40,280 bases of DNA from Chitinophagaceae bacterium (GTDB lineage: Bacteria; Bacteroidota; Bacteroidia; Chitinophagales; Chitinophagaceae): contig JANYEB010000019.1 in NCBI GenBank assembly GCA_025363355.1, positions 1 to 40,280 on the forward strand. Reading direction: 5' to 3'. Of this stretch, positions 26,801 to 35,872 are shown one piece after another. The translations under genes were made by a program, and so were the position numbers. The notes beneath the pieces are model-generated. The model was not told the origin of the DNA. It was given only the letters and a program-made list of their open reading frames with translations, and did not search any database. Position 1 is the stretch's first letter. Each line of letters opens with the position of its first letter.

Positions 26801-29800
26801 TCAGGTAGTAGCAGGAGTTAGCTACAGTAATCTTACAATTAATAAATCTGCTGCAGAGGCATTTATAAACAGTGCAACAACTATTACAGGAAATTTTGCC
26901 GTAACTGCTGGGGAAGTTGATAATTTTTCTATCACGACAATATTAGGCGATGTAACAATTGCTTCGGGTGCAATACTTGAAAACTTTAATATTTTACATA
27001 TTGGCGGTAACTGGAATAATAATGGTGTTTATGAAGGTAATGGTGTTAATACTGTTTTTGATGGCAGCGGCACTCAAAATATTTCTGCAACTACTTTTAA
27101 CAATTTAGAATTTAATAAACCTGTTGGCTCTCTTGCAATACTTACTGGAGATGTAACTTTAAAAGGCAATTTAGTTGGAACTTCAGGAACATTAGATATT
27201 AAATCTTTCTTCTTTAATAAAGATGTTGTTGGTGGTTCTGCAACAATAACTGATTCTGCAACACTAATAGTTGCAGCAGATAATGCACCCACTAAATTTG
27301 CTAATTATTATTTAGCACCCAACAGCACTGTAATATTCAATGGCACTAGCACACAGCATTTGGCATTGCCAGGGGTTGTTTATGGCAATCTTACTTTTAG
27401 AAATTCTGGCACTAAAATATTGTATACACCTATAACAGTTATTGGTAATTTAACTATTGAAAATAATGCAATTTTTGATGCAGGTTCTCAAACAATTACA
27501 CTAAATGGTAACTGGATTAATAATGGAACATTTACACCTTCAACCAGCACCATCATTGCTACTGGAACATCTAAAACCATTACAGGTATTTCTACTTTTA
27601 ATCGCTTTTCAGTTTATGGAAGTTATACAGTTTTAAACAATCTTACATTTAACAGTTTGCTGAATATTAATCCTACAGGAGCACTTTATGGAGATGGAAA
27701 TATTAATGTTACAATGAATGGAGATTTAGTAAACAGAGGTACTTTATACACTTTGGGAACAACCACTTATACAGGTAATGTTATACAGAATTTAAGTTTA
27801 ATCAATGCTGTGCAAACAGTTGCTTTAACTGTAAATTTTAATGGTACCATTCCGCCGGTTTTAAATTCAACCTCTGCACCTCAGTTTGGTTATCTTAATA
27901 TTAATAATACTGGTGGCATTAATCCAAGTGTAGGTTGGACAATATTGTATGCCCTTACTATTGGCAGTGGTGCATCATTTAATGGGGGAATCTCTACACA
28001 TAATATGTTGGGTAGTGTTACAAATAATGGAACTATTACAAGCAGTGGTACTTTAAACTTTATTCCTTCATCAACTGCAACTATAAATCTTGGTAGTAAT
28101 TTTTCAAGCACTGGTACTGTGGTTTTTGGAGGTGCAGGTGCATTAACTTTGGCTGGTTCACCTACATCTTTTAAAAATGTAATTATATCCAATTCTAATG
28201 GTGCAGGAATTACAACTTCATCGGCTTGGAGCATTACTAATAACTTAACAGTAAATAGTAGTTCAATTTTCAATGCAGGAAACTATACACATTCAATAGG
28301 TGGCAATTTCTTAAACAATGGTACTATCAGTAGCGGAACATCAACATTTGTATTGAATGGTATTAATCGTCAGGATATTTATAACCCTTCTGCTTTTAAT
28401 AATCTTACAGTTAATAAAACAACTGGCACAGCTTTGCTTTTTGCAAATGCAACGATAAATGGTGTATTAAATTTTGTTAAAGGGAGTATACAAACAGGAA
28501 ACAATGTTCTTATTCAACCTTCAACAGGAACTGTTACAGGTGCTGCACAAAACACAGGTTGGATAGATGGTAAATTTCAAAAATATTTAACAACAGGTGC
28601 TACTTCTAAAATATTTGAAGTGGGTGATACAATTAGTTATACTCCAGTCTCAGTGGCATTTTCAAATGTTACAACATCAGGAAATCTTACTGCATTTACA
28701 ACTGCAGGCGATCATCCTAATATCAGTAGTTCGGCTATCAATACTTTAAAAAGTGTAAACCGTTATTGGAGTTTTATCAATAGTGGTATAAGTTTTACAA
28801 CATACAATGTAAGCTTCAAATATCCAGCAACAAATATGGATGCAGGTGCATCTTCTGCATCTTTTGGAGTTAGTCTTTACACAGGTTCTACTTGGTTATT
28901 ACCAGTTTCAACATTGCCAACTGATACAAGTATTCAAACAACTGGTGTTACATCATTTGGTGATTTTGCTATAGGAGAAATTTGTAATGCTGGAACAACT
29001 ATTTCATATACCTCATCCCCCTATTGTTCAGCATCTGGTACAGCAACTGTAACACAATCAGGAACTACAGGTGGTATATTTTCATCAACAACTGGTTTGT
29101 CAATAAATTCTTCTACTGGACTAATTGGTTTAGAAGCAAGCAATGCAGGTACTTATAGTGTGAATTATAACATTGATGCTACTGGGGGATGCTCTTCATT
29201 TACTACAGCTACAAGTATTATTATTACTGCTGCACCAACAGCTACAATATTATATTCAGGTTCTCCTTATTGTTCAAATGCAGGTATTGTTTATCCAACA
29301 AGAACTGGTACTACATCTGGTATTTTTTCATCAACAATTGGTTTAATAATTAATTCTACAAATGGAAGTATTGATTTGGCTGCAAGCACCAAAGGAACTT
29401 ATACAGTTACTTATACAATTGCAGCTTCAGGTGGATGTAATCAATATTCAACTACAACATCTGTAACTATTGGTACTGCTGGTTTATGGACAGGTGCTAT
29501 CAACACAGACTGGAATACTGCTGGTAATTGGTCTTGTGCTATTCCTGCATCTAATGATGATGTTGTAATACCATTAGTATCTAATTTGCCACTATTAGCA
29601 GCAAATACAGTGGTAAATAATATTAACTTAAATGGTGTTTTGTATTTGAATGGTTATGGTTTAACTATTAATGGAGTTATTTCTGGCTCTGGTTCGTTAT
29701 CAGGTTCTAACACTTCAAAACTAACCATTGCATCATCGTCAAATGCAGGTACAATTAATTTCAATCAAACAACTAGTGCAGATGCTACTATTACTGATGG

Positions 29801-31778
29801 AACAAATGCTTTGCAAGACTTTATTATTAATGGAAATACTGGTAGTATAACAATTGGTAACAAGCTTAACCTTTTTAATAGACTAAGTGTTAATCCAGGT
29901 ACTTTAAATACCAATGGCTATTTGGTTTTAAGAAGCACCAATAGCAATACTGCATTTGTTGATCAGGTGGGTGGAATAATCAATGGACAAGTTATAGTAG
30001 AAAGGTATATGCATAATCAATACAGGGGTTGGAGAGCTATTACTGCTCCAATAACATACTATGGTTTAACAATTAATGATAGTAGTAATACCATCAAACG
30101 AAACTGGCAAAGCGATTGGGGTTATGGCAATAATTATGGAACCAGAATTACTGGCCCTGTTACACCAACTGCTGCTAATGGGCTAGATGATTATAGCCTA
30201 GGTGTAAACTTGCAAACTTATAATCCTGCAACTGCTGCTTGGAATAAGGTTGTAAATACAATAACAGAAACTCAAAGTAATGCCACAGCAACAGCAGCAA
30301 ACAAAGGATTCTTTTTATATGTTAGAGGAGATAGAACTGTTACACCTAATGGCAGCAATCCCTACAATTTTACTAGCACAACATTAGCATCAAAAGGTTT
30401 GTTGCAAATGGGTACGCAATTATTTAATTATGCTGGTAATAGTGGACAGTTTTGGTTAGTTGGTAATCCTTATGCTTGCCCTGTTGATATGAGTGTTGTT
30501 ACTGCTAATAACATTGGTCAATTTGTATATGTTTGGGATCCAAATCTAGCAAATGCCAACCTAAATACATCGGGTAACTATGCTACATTTGATAGAACAA
30601 CGTGGTTGGCTGGTCCTACATCTGGTAGTAGTTCAAACTATTTTCAAAGCGGACAAGCCTTCTTTGTATTAGCAACAACACAAAATGCCAATATAACTTT
30701 TACAGAAACCAATAAAGTGAGTTCGGTATTTAATAATACACACACCACAGGAATTGCTAATGGCTTATCTGATATTTTCAATGTAAAGCTTTTAAGTGTT
30801 AAGTCAGATGGCACCACTTCTGAAATAGATGGTGCCAGAGCTAAATTTGGTAGCAATTATAGTAATAATGTTGATTCTAATGATGCTGCAAAATGGACGA
30901 CAGTTGGCATAGAAAATATTTCTTTAAAAAGAAGTAATAAATTACTGGCAATTGAATCAAGACCATACATAATTAGCAGCGATACTTTATTTTTAAATGT
31001 AGCTTATTTGAATGTAGGATCAAATTATCAACTTAAAATAAACTCTATAAACTTTGATGCAAGTGTTAGTGGTTGTAAATTAGTAGATAATTTTTTAAAT
31101 ACAGTAACCCCATTAAGTTTGTCAGCAACAAGCACTGTAAACTTTAATGTTACTAGTGTTACAGGTAGTAATGCAGCTAATCGTTTTTATATTTTGTTTG
31201 ATGCAACAGGTAATTTGCCAACAAGCAATAGCTTAACAGTAAAAGCCTACAAACAAAACAATGGCATTAAAATAGATTGGGAAGCTATTGCAGAAAATAG
31301 TATCAAAAATTATAGTGTTGAAAAATCTACTGATGGCATTGCTTTTAATAAACTATTAGATACTGCTGCAAAAAATGGTAACGTGAATAATGAATACAGT
31401 TACACAGATAATCATCCAGTTTTAGGATTTAATTATTATCGCATCAAATCAACAGAAGTTAACAATAATCAATACTTCAGTCCAATAGTAAAAATTGAAA
31501 TGATTGATAAAAATGTTAAATCTGTTAAAGTATATCCTAACCCTGTTGCTGGTAAAGTATTGGGAATGCAGTTAACAAATATGGATGCTGGCAAATACAT
31601 TGTAAAAATGTTTAGTGTATCAGGACAAGAAGTGTGGGCAAGCACATTTAACCACAATGGGAACAATGGTAATATCAGTTTAAAACTTGATGGGGCTTTA
31701 GCTGCTGGTATTTATCATTTACAAATAATCGATAGTAAGGGGAACGGGTTTAAACAAACAATACTGATTGAAGAATAA
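20805..31778 (+). CDS. Giant secreted beta-repeat protein with T9SS C-terminal sorting domain, adhesin-like
   Basis: The product is 3657 residues. The ATG at 20805 opens a clean signal peptide (FCLVILFIITAIPKANA); the longer frame from a TTG at 20712 starts inside the operator and is rejected. Most of the chain is Ser/Thr/Asn/Gly-rich and built of degenerate beta-strand repeats. I count about 16 copies of a signature like FNNLTINN, alternating with GNWTNNGTFT-like segments, consistent with a beta-helix or filament. Four WTGxxSTDWNxxxNW-type modules start near residues 332, 988, 1827 and 2893. Two Ig-like repeats (SSPYCSASG, SGSPYCSNAG) lie at about 2728-2889. A GWRAITAPI/RGDRTV/SGQAFFV region (about 3066-3305), a fibronectin-like domain (about 3475-3565) and a type A sorting domain (VYPNP, then GIYHLQI) end the chain. 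It is probably a surface adhesin or matrix protein. Confidence 0.9.
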   Translation: MFKKFTITKIFCLVILFIITAIPKANAGYSIVKMSNPSFCSSYPSSYVTGSFSISETGSNKAKRFKNGQTNATLIIGFSNASFQFNPGVGTVTATGTEVTIVSYNITSSSITVTINTSSSNVELNTINFNNIQVNAIAAATGYIRRTGGTFVVDRKASNPSSSVSWGDLTASTPLSYSSSTSTQTVTSTIFSGSTNNQVLGLQVVVTGTCSSITTTAFNLNTTGSTAATDIANAKIYYTGTTNVFSTNNLFGTTNNPNGTYTISGSQALNLGAGTYYFWLTYDLIGSAVASHIIDGQLVSSVVSGNTFTPTTGNPSGSRTVSTNVFYSIAAGSWSSTTNWSRTSGGASCSCAPTGGNGFVYVNNSISLDNTYSIDNVVVQSGGNLSNLSGKLLTVTSGLSTTGTGLFAISSSWVLNNITTAGTGLSSSSAALSLSGSLNVGSSTTLQITGGVAIAVNGNITANGILALGTSNLTNSNAAGTTISGTDSITGSGMITLGINKTIPVGTNLTISPSISISNGVVITNNGTINMLNDITGSNSNSQWTNAANSVLNMGGTTSSLLSIGRLDASAVPNTVSYIGSGNQTINTSISGYYNLYATSAASGIKSLASSVTINNDLQIATGAQLNAGANTINLYGNLINNSTHTTPFVSTGTVSFSGSNDTISGIGVTSFNILNIVSTGTLTSNSNTGKVIVTGNWINDGIFNHNKSDISFNGTTTMSGSLVTEFYNLIVNATKTLTVDPTEVDIDGDLTVNGTLNHNNSLIVFLGDANTQNINGTVASLSLYKVEIANNSGNVAMTYPLTINNLLTLTAGNLILGANNLTLGASVAAIGGSPFSASNMIVASGSGLVIKNGTSAASASYTFPVGDNTGTVEYSPITLTFSAGTYTSGSARVKVVNAKHPNITFTSNYLSRYWTVSTTGYTVTGAVVSATYLDADIVGSESSMLMGKWGGSLPWITYPSSLTAATNTLTSPTISSFGDFTGTYNVVQWTGNVSTDWNSAGNWDNGAIPTTATSVVIPADAIRMPSIVSSVVCNNITVNTGATVANTNSGTLNIAGTFVNNGTYTDNGTTNFNGTTSQQTFSGISTFNNLTLNNTSSLLLSTNIIVNGNLLISAGILNANNFNISLKGNWSNNASTTAFTAGTATVTLSGTIAQSIGGSFVTTFNNLTIANSSNTVSLNSNISIAGNLNVSAGVFDLAGFTANRTSSGGILSVANNATLKISGTDSYPSNYATNTLVVASTVEYAGTNQTVANQLYGNLKLSSSSGAVIKTFPATALTIVGNLTSTLGAGTSVSFTAAANITVSGNVSIGASTTFNAASYSHNVGGNWTNNGTFNGNTSTITLSGPGSIVSGSSAQNFNNLTIAASFITFSNNSVTLTGNLATISSGSFSLASGGTLSMTGSGSTISGTGISLENLTVSGSVTTVSSFNLTGNLSVSGSFTASAGTITMSGVSKNISGSGTKSFTTLSVTGSVTTDANFSISSSITVGGSLTASAGTATFTNTSTLSGTPNLYNITINGTSLQLSANAVLGVANVFTIATGTLNVTSSTPNTVNFNGSGSQNINGITYDNLILSNGNSKSAIASITVNNNITIAANTTFIAGSFTHYIYNDFNNYGSFTADSGTIEFLGNQTSTINGATTFNILTVNNTNATTAIVLNNNVSVATVNMVSGKILTGSDTITITTTRTGSGIIMGNIRRTHSFTTGVAYAFEGADNTITFSVALAVTSITVSVAKQSVPDFTLASAVNRLYTISVPTGTYVATLRLHYEDDELNGNNESSMSAWNYNGILWIPVVKTANSTTSNYVEQSGLANITNRWTFGGPSNAAQWTGAVSSDWNNANNWVSVLGSSSLPPSSNDVVAIGSAAFANQPTINTAVSVKNIVFGTAQNVTLSMASGGSLTSGDILTVWDSSATHTINANSQTIIINGDLTLSDGTSGHQTNLNIGSGTVTVAGKLTQSGSSNIVFSAAGNLNIGGDYNYVNGTFTSNTGTVTYNGVNNQVVAGVSYSNLTINKSAAEAFINSATTITGNFAVTAGEVDNFSITTILGDVTIASGAILENFNILHIGGNWNNNGVYEGNGVNTVFDGSGTQNISATTFNNLEFNKPVGSLAILTGDVTLKGNLVGTSGTLDIKSFFFNKDVVGGSATITDSATLIVAADNAPTKFANYYLAPNSTVIFNGTSTQHLALPGVVYGNLTFRNSGTKILYTPITVIGNLTIENNAIFDAGSQTITLNGNWINNGTFTPSTSTIIATGTSKTITGISTFNRFSVYGSYTVLNNLTFNSLLNINPTGALYGDGNINVTMNGDLVNRGTLYTLGTTTYTGNVIQNLSLINAVQTVALTVNFNGTIPPVLNSTSAPQFGYLNINNTGGINPSVGWTILYALTIGSGASFNGGISTHNMLGSVTNNGTITSSGTLNFIPSSTATINLGSNFSSTGTVVFGGAGALTLAGSPTSFKNVIISNSNGAGITTSSAWSITNNLTVNSSSIFNAGNYTHSIGGNFLNNGTISSGTSTFVLNGINRQDIYNPSAFNNLTVNKTTGTALLFANATINGVLNFVKGSIQTGNNVLIQPSTGTVTGAAQNTGWIDGKFQKYLTTGATSKIFEVGDTISYTPVSVAFSNVTTSGNLTAFTTAGDHPNISSSAINTLKSVNRYWSFINSGISFTTYNVSFKYPATNMDAGASSASFGVSLYTGSTWLLPVSTLPTDTSIQTTGVTSFGDFAIGEICNAGTTISYTSSPYCSASGTATVTQSGTTGGIFSSTTGLSINSSTGLIGLEASNAGTYSVNYNIDATGGCSSFTTATSIIITAAPTATILYSGSPYCSNAGIVYPTRTGTTSGIFSSTIGLIINSTNGSIDLAASTKGTYTVTYTIAASGGCNQYSTTTSVTIGTAGLWTGAINTDWNTAGNWSCAIPASNDDVVIPLVSNLPLLAANTVVNNINLNGVLYLNGYGLTINGVISGSGSLSGSNTSKLTIASSSNAGTINFNQTTSADATITDGTNALQDFIINGNTGSITIGNKLNLFNRLSVNPGTLNTNGYLVLRSTNSNTAFVDQVGGIINGQVIVERYMHNQYRGWRAITAPITYYGLTINDSSNTIKRNWQSDWGYGNNYGTRITGPVTPTAANGLDDYSLGVNLQTYNPATAAWNKVVNTITETQSNATATAANKGFFLYVRGDRTVTPNGSNPYNFTSTTLASKGLLQMGTQLFNYAGNSGQFWLVGNPYACPVDMSVVTANNIGQFVYVWDPNLANANLNTSGNYATFDRTTWLAGPTSGSSSNYFQSGQAFFVLATTQNANITFTETNKVSSVFNNTHTTGIANGLSDIFNVKLLSVKSDGTTSEIDGARAKFGSNYSNNVDSNDAAKWTTVGIENISLKRSNKLLAIESRPYIISSDTLFLNVAYLNVGSNYQLKINSINFDASVSGCKLVDNFLNTVTPLSLSATSTVNFNVTSVTGSNAANRFYILFDATGNLPTSNSLTVKAYKQNNGIKIDWEAIAENSIKNYSVEKSTDGIAFNKLLDTAAKNGNVNNEYSYTDNHPVLGFNYYRIKSTEVNNNQYFSPIVKIEMIDKNVKSVKVYPNPVAGKVLGMQLTNMDAGKYIVKMFSVSGQEVWASTFNHNGNNGNISLKLDGALAAGIYHLQIIDSKGNGFKQTILIEE

Positions 31779-31808
31779 TAATTGGTATTGAAATTTTGGT
31801 GATTTAAG

Positions 31809-31845
31809 AATAAAAGTCCTGCTATAAACTAGCGGGACTTTTATT
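31809..31845. terminator. Strong bidirectional terminator between convergent genes
   Basis: AATAAAAGTCC (31809-31819) pairs perfectly with GGACTTTTATT (31835-31845), and the inner GCTA/TAGC also pair across a T-G wobble, giving a 16-bp stem with loop TAAAC. A/T-rich flanks on each side provide T-tracts for both strands. It sits 31 bases after the giant gene and 22 bases after the 3' end of the aldehyde dehydrogenase gene. Confidence 0.85.
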
Positions 31846-31866
31846 AATACAGTGTATATAGCTTAG

Positions 31867-33243
31867 TTATCTAATTACTTTTTTAAATAAACCAAGCTTT
31901 CCAATAAATGGTGGATACTTTATTGAAGGATCGAACCATGTTGGTGTTTTTAAAACAGCTTTTGCGTGACTAAATGTTTTGAAAGAAAAACTGCCGTGAT
32001 AATTCCCAATACCACTACATCCTCTGCCACCAAAAGGCAAGTGATGATTGGTTAAATGCCAACTTGCATTGTTAACACAAGCTCCACCAGATGGCACATT
32101 TTGCAGCCAAAATTTTTGATGATTATTTGATGATGAAAAAATATAAAAAGCTAAAGGGTTAGGATTTACCTTAATTATATCTAATGCTTCTTGACTTGTG
32201 TTGTAAGTAATGATAGGTAGCAGTGGGCCAAAGATTTCATCTTTCATTATATTACTATCTAAGTCAATATTATCAAGTATTGTAGGCTGAATGTATAATG
32301 ATTCAATATTGCTTTTGCCACCATAAATTATTGTTCCATCTTGCAGATAATTTATTATTCTGTTGAATTGTTTTTCGTTAATAATTTTCCCATAGTTATA
32401 AAAATGTTCTGAATTGTCTCCATAAAACTGTTTGATGTACTTTATTAATTCTTCAACTAGTTTTTCTTTAATGCTTTGATGCACCAGAAGATAGTCTGGA
32501 GCAACACACATTTGTCCACAGTTGCTAAATTTGGTTTGTGCAATTCTTTTAGCAACAACATTGATGTTTGCAGTTTCATCAACCACACAAGGGCTTTTGC
32601 CACCAAGCTCTAATGTAACAGGCACAAGCTTTTCAGCAGCTAATTGATATATGATTTTTCCAATATTTGTGCTGCCAGTATAAAATACGTGATTAAAACT
32701 AAAGCCCTGCATCATTGCAGGAACAACAATTGCACCATCTCCTTCAACATACAAAACATAATTATTTTTAAATGTTTCTTCGATAATTTTTTTCATCACA
32801 GCCTCTGTGGCAGGTGTAAATTCACTGGGCTTTAGCACCACACAATTACCTGCTGCAATTGCACCAATAAGTGGTGTAAATAATAACTGAAAAGGATAGT
32901 TCCAGGGTGCAATAATTAACACGACACCCAAGGTTTCATATTGAATAAAACTTGATGAAGGAAAGTTTAATAAATTGGTTTTCACTTTTTGTGGTTTGCA
33001 CCATTTATCAAGACTGTTAAGCGTGGCTCTAAGCTCAGATAAAAAGAATCCAATTTCTGTTACCCAAACCTCCTCTTTACTTTTCTTTAAATCAGTATAT
33101 AAAGCAACATACAATTCATCTTCATATTTTAAAACAGTATTCTTTAAAGCCACTAATTGTTGCTTTCGAAATGCAACAGATTGTGTGGCTTGTGTTTCAA
33201 AATACTGTTTCAGGCTTTGCAATTGTTTTGTATAGTCTATCAT
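31867..33243 (-). CDS. Aldehyde dehydrogenase, class 3-like
   Basis: The product is 458 residues from the ATG at 33243, chosen because it follows AAAGGA and matches the usual N-terminus; a start at 33321 adds 26 residues unlike the family. Visible signatures are the NAD-binding APWNYPFQLLFTPLIGAIAAGN, KPSEFTP, FTGSTNIGK, the general base in LELGGKSPCVV, the catalytic Cys in FSNCGQMCVAPDY, and EIFGPLLPI. The C-terminus FGGRGCSGIGNYHGSFSFKTFSHAKAVL resembles class 3 enzymes (fatty or aromatic aldehydes). It oxidises aldehydes to acids with NAD(P)+ in the cytoplasm; the substrate is not determined. It is a single gene, divergent from the DUF5916 gene. Confidence 0.92.
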   Translation of the reverse strand: MIDYTKQLQSLKQYFETQATQSVAFRKQQLVALKNTVLKYEDELYVALYTDLKKSKEEVWVTEIGFFLSELRATLNSLDKWCKPQKVKTNLLNFPSSSFIQYETLGVVLIIAPWNYPFQLLFTPLIGAIAAGNCVVLKPSEFTPATEAVMKKIIEETFKNNYVLYVEGDGAIVVPAMMQGFSFNHVFYTGSTNIGKIIYQLAAEKLVPVTLELGGKSPCVVDETANINVVAKRIAQTKFSNCGQMCVAPDYLLVHQSIKEKLVEELIKYIKQFYGDNSEHFYNYGKIINEKQFNRIINYLQDGTIIYGGKSNIESLYIQPTILDNIDLDSNIMKDEIFGPLLPIITYNTSQEALDIIKVNPNPLAFYIFSSSNNHQKFWLQNVPSGGACVNNASWHLTNHHLPFGGRGCSGIGNYHGSFSFKTFSHAKAVLKTPTWFDPSIKYPPFIGKLGLFKKVIR

Positions 33244-33343
33244 TCCTTTACTTTGTTTGCAATGTATATATTTTTTGTAAATAATAAAGACGCCATACCG
33301 CTTATACGCTTTTAAAAACACTCATCAATAAGTAAGGCTGTTT

Positions 33344-33351
33344 TAGCTTTG
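33344..33351 (+). promoter_or_regulatory. Candidate -7 promoter element before the DUF5916 gene
   Basis: TAGCTTTG matches TAnnTTTG exactly in the 193-base gap between the divergent aldehyde dehydrogenase and DUF5916 genes. The distance to the ATG is 85 bases. No clear TTTG element is seen about 20 bases upstream, so support is limited. Confidence 0.3.
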
Positions 33352-33436
33352 CTTAAAACTTATCACTCTATTTTTACCTTATTGTACTTCCAACCTTTTA
33401 CAGAAGCACAACTCTTTTAAGCTGACAATACTAACG

Positions 33437-35872
33437 ATGATGAGATTTTTAACTATACTTTTCTTAATAATAAATGTGGCTTTTGCACAAACAAAAACTC
33501 CTGCAAAAGAGTTAGCAGCTGTAAGAACAAAAGCTAAAATAAAAATTGATGCAGAGCTGAATGAAGATGCTTGGAAAACTGCAGCAAAAGCTACCAATTT
33601 TATTGAGTGGAGACCAAGCTTTGGTAAGGTTGAAGATGATAAAAATAGAACAGATGTTTACTTGTTGTATGATGATAACGCTTTCTATATAGCTGGCTTT
33701 TGCCACGAGGCAAATAATGATAGTATTTCAAAAGAGTTTGTTGGCAGAGATATGGTTGGTGTGAATGATTTTGTGGGGGTAATGTTTGATACTTATAATG
33801 ATAAAATCAACGGCTTTGGCTATTATATAACTCCATTGGGCGAACAGTTTGATGCAAAATATTCATCTAATGGAGAAGATGGAAGTTGGAACAGTGTTTA
33901 TGAAAGCAGTGCAAAAATTGTTGCTGGTGGTTGGGTTTTTGAAATGAAGATTCCATACTCAGCAATTCGTTTTGTTGCTAAACCAAATCAAACCTGGGGA
34001 ATGAATATCACAAGACGTAGAAGCAAGACTGGACAACAGTTTATGTGGAATCCTGTTAATCCTGCCATTGGTGGAACTTTCTTTGCACAGAATGGGGTGC
34101 TTAAAAATATTGATAACATAAAGCCACCAGTTCGTTTGTCATTTTCGCCTTATTTATCGCTCAATGCAAGTCATTATCCTTATAACACTACTGGCGAAAA
34201 AAATCTTCAAACATCTGTTAATGGTGGAATGGATGTTAAATATGGTATTAGCCAAGCTTTTACTTTAGATATGACTTTGATTCCCGATTTTGGTCAAGTG
34301 CAAAGCGATAATCGAGTGCTAAATTTAACGCCTTATGAAGTGAAGTATAATGAATATAGAAGCTTTTTTACAGAAGGAACAGACCTGTTTAACAAAGGAA
34401 ATTTGTTTTATAGCAGAAGGATAGGAGGCGTTACAGGAGACCTAATGGGCAAAGCTTACAGCAATCTTTCGGCGAATGATTCTATTATCAAAAACCCAAG
34501 CGAAACAAAATTAATTAATGCCACAAAAATTAGTGGCAGAACATCAAAAGGTTTAGGTATTGGAATTTTAAATGCAATTACTACTGCTCAGTATGCAACA
34601 GTTTTAGATAAAGTTAAAGGCACAACTAGTGACATAGAAACTGCTCCTATTACAAATTATAATGTGCTGGTATTAGACCAAAGTTTAAAAAATAATTCAA
34701 GCATATCTTTAATTAATACAAGTGTTGTAAGGGCAGGGAAAGATTATGATGCCAATGTTACTGCTGCATTATGGGACTTCTACGACAAAAAAAATAAATG
34801 GAATTTTAATGGAAAATTTGGAGTAAGCAACTTAGTTGGTTACGAAGCTGCAGGAAAAACATACACCGGCTATACTTATAATGTTGGCTTTGGAAAAACA
34901 AGTGGCAGGTTTAATTTTAACTATTGGCAAGAACTTGCAAACAATAAATTTAGACCAGATGATATGGGCTATTTTACAAATAATAATTATATGGATAATG
35001 GGTTGTGGATGGGCTACAAATGGCTGCAACCCAAAAAATGGTATAATAGGCTGAACCTGAATTTTAACACATGGTACTCTACACGCTTAAAACCATTCGA
35101 CTATCAAAACTGGGGTATCAATGCTAATATAAATGGGCAATTAAAATCGCTTTGGAATGTTGGAATTAATGCTTGGGTTAACCCACAGAGCAATGATTTT
35201 TATGAGGCTAGAAGAAATGGGTATGTATTTCATCGGCCACAAAACTGGGGAATGGGTTTTTGGTTTAACAGCAATGAATCGAAAAAATATTATGCAAGTT
35301 TTAGCTTATATATGGCAAATCGCCCAACATTAAAAGGCTTTGGGTACGAGACAACTTTGTTCAATCAATATCGTTTCAACAATAAATTAACTATTGGTCT
35401 TAATAATTATTTAGATATCACAAATAATGGGATGGGTTATGCTTTTTATGATGATAATTTTAATGCTCCTGTAGTTGCTTTAAGACAGAGAACTACTGTA
35501 GAAAATACTTTTAATATTAAGTATAATTTTAACAATAAAATGGGTATTAATTTTAGAACAAGACATTATTGGAGCAAAGTATTAAATGAAACTTATTACT
35601 GGCTGCAAACCGATGGCACACAAACAGCATATACACCAACAAAAAATGGCGATTATAACTTTAATACTTTTAATGTAGATATGACCTACACTTGGCAATT
35701 TGCATTGGGCAGTTTTATCAATATAAACTGGAAAAATTACGAAGAATACCAGAATATGCAATTGGGATATCTTAAAAATCTTGGTAATACTTTAGCATCA
35801 CCACAAAGTAATAATGTATCGCTAAAAATTATTTACTTTTTTGATTATTTAAATCTGAGTAAGAGGGGATAA
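33437..35872 (+). CDS. DUF5916 outer-membrane protein with N-terminal CBM9-like domain
   Basis: The 811-residue product has a signal peptide (MMRFLTILFLIINVAFAQ; Met1 or Met2 could start). Residues about 25-220 form a carbohydrate-binding-module-9-like domain (KIKIDAELNEDAWKTAAKA, TDVYLLYDDNAFYIAGFCHE, GWVFEMKIPYSAIRF, WGMNITRRR). The remainder is DUF5916: SLTPDFGQVQSDNRVLN-like text (here TLIPDFGQVQSDNRVLNL), FFTEGTDLFNKGNLFYSRRIG, then alternating aromatic strands (WYNRLNLNFNTWYSTRLKPF and others) typical of an outer-membrane beta-barrel. Its function is unknown; surface sugar binding or transport is suggested by the CBM9-like domain. It ends in an aromatic strand and lacks a T9SS sorting domain, as expected for a barrel. 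Confidence 0.88.
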   Translation: MMRFLTILFLIINVAFAQTKTPAKELAAVRTKAKIKIDAELNEDAWKTAAKATNFIEWRPSFGKVEDDKNRTDVYLLYDDNAFYIAGFCHEANNDSISKEFVGRDMVGVNDFVGVMFDTYNDKINGFGYYITPLGEQFDAKYSSNGEDGSWNSVYESSAKIVAGGWVFEMKIPYSAIRFVAKPNQTWGMNITRRRSKTGQQFMWNPVNPAIGGTFFAQNGVLKNIDNIKPPVRLSFSPYLSLNASHYPYNTTGEKNLQTSVNGGMDVKYGISQAFTLDMTLIPDFGQVQSDNRVLNLTPYEVKYNEYRSFFTEGTDLFNKGNLFYSRRIGGVTGDLMGKAYSNLSANDSIIKNPSETKLINATKISGRTSKGLGIGILNAITTAQYATVLDKVKGTTSDIETAPITNYNVLVLDQSLKNNSSISLINTSVVRAGKDYDANVTAALWDFYDKKNKWNFNGKFGVSNLVGYEAAGKTYTGYTYNVGFGKTSGRFNFNYWQELANNKFRPDDMGYFTNNNYMDNGLWMGYKWLQPKKWYNRLNLNFNTWYSTRLKPFDYQNWGINANINGQLKSLWNVGINAWVNPQSNDFYEARRNGYVFHRPQNWGMGFWFNSNESKKYYASFSLYMANRPTLKGFGYETTLFNQYRFNNKLTIGLNNYLDITNNGMGYAFYDDNFNAPVVALRQRTTVENTFNIKYNFNNKMGINFRTRHYWSKVLNETYYWLQTDGTQTAYTPTKNGDYNFNTFNVDMTYTWQFALGSFININWKNYEEYQNMQLGYLKNLGNTLASPQSNNVSLKIIYFFDYLNLSKRG

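Noticed and set aside
21053-31666. Many minus-strand open frames inside the giant gene
   Set aside because: They are valine/leucine-rich antisense shadows of a Thr/Asn/Ser-rich repeat gene, without any recognisable protein.
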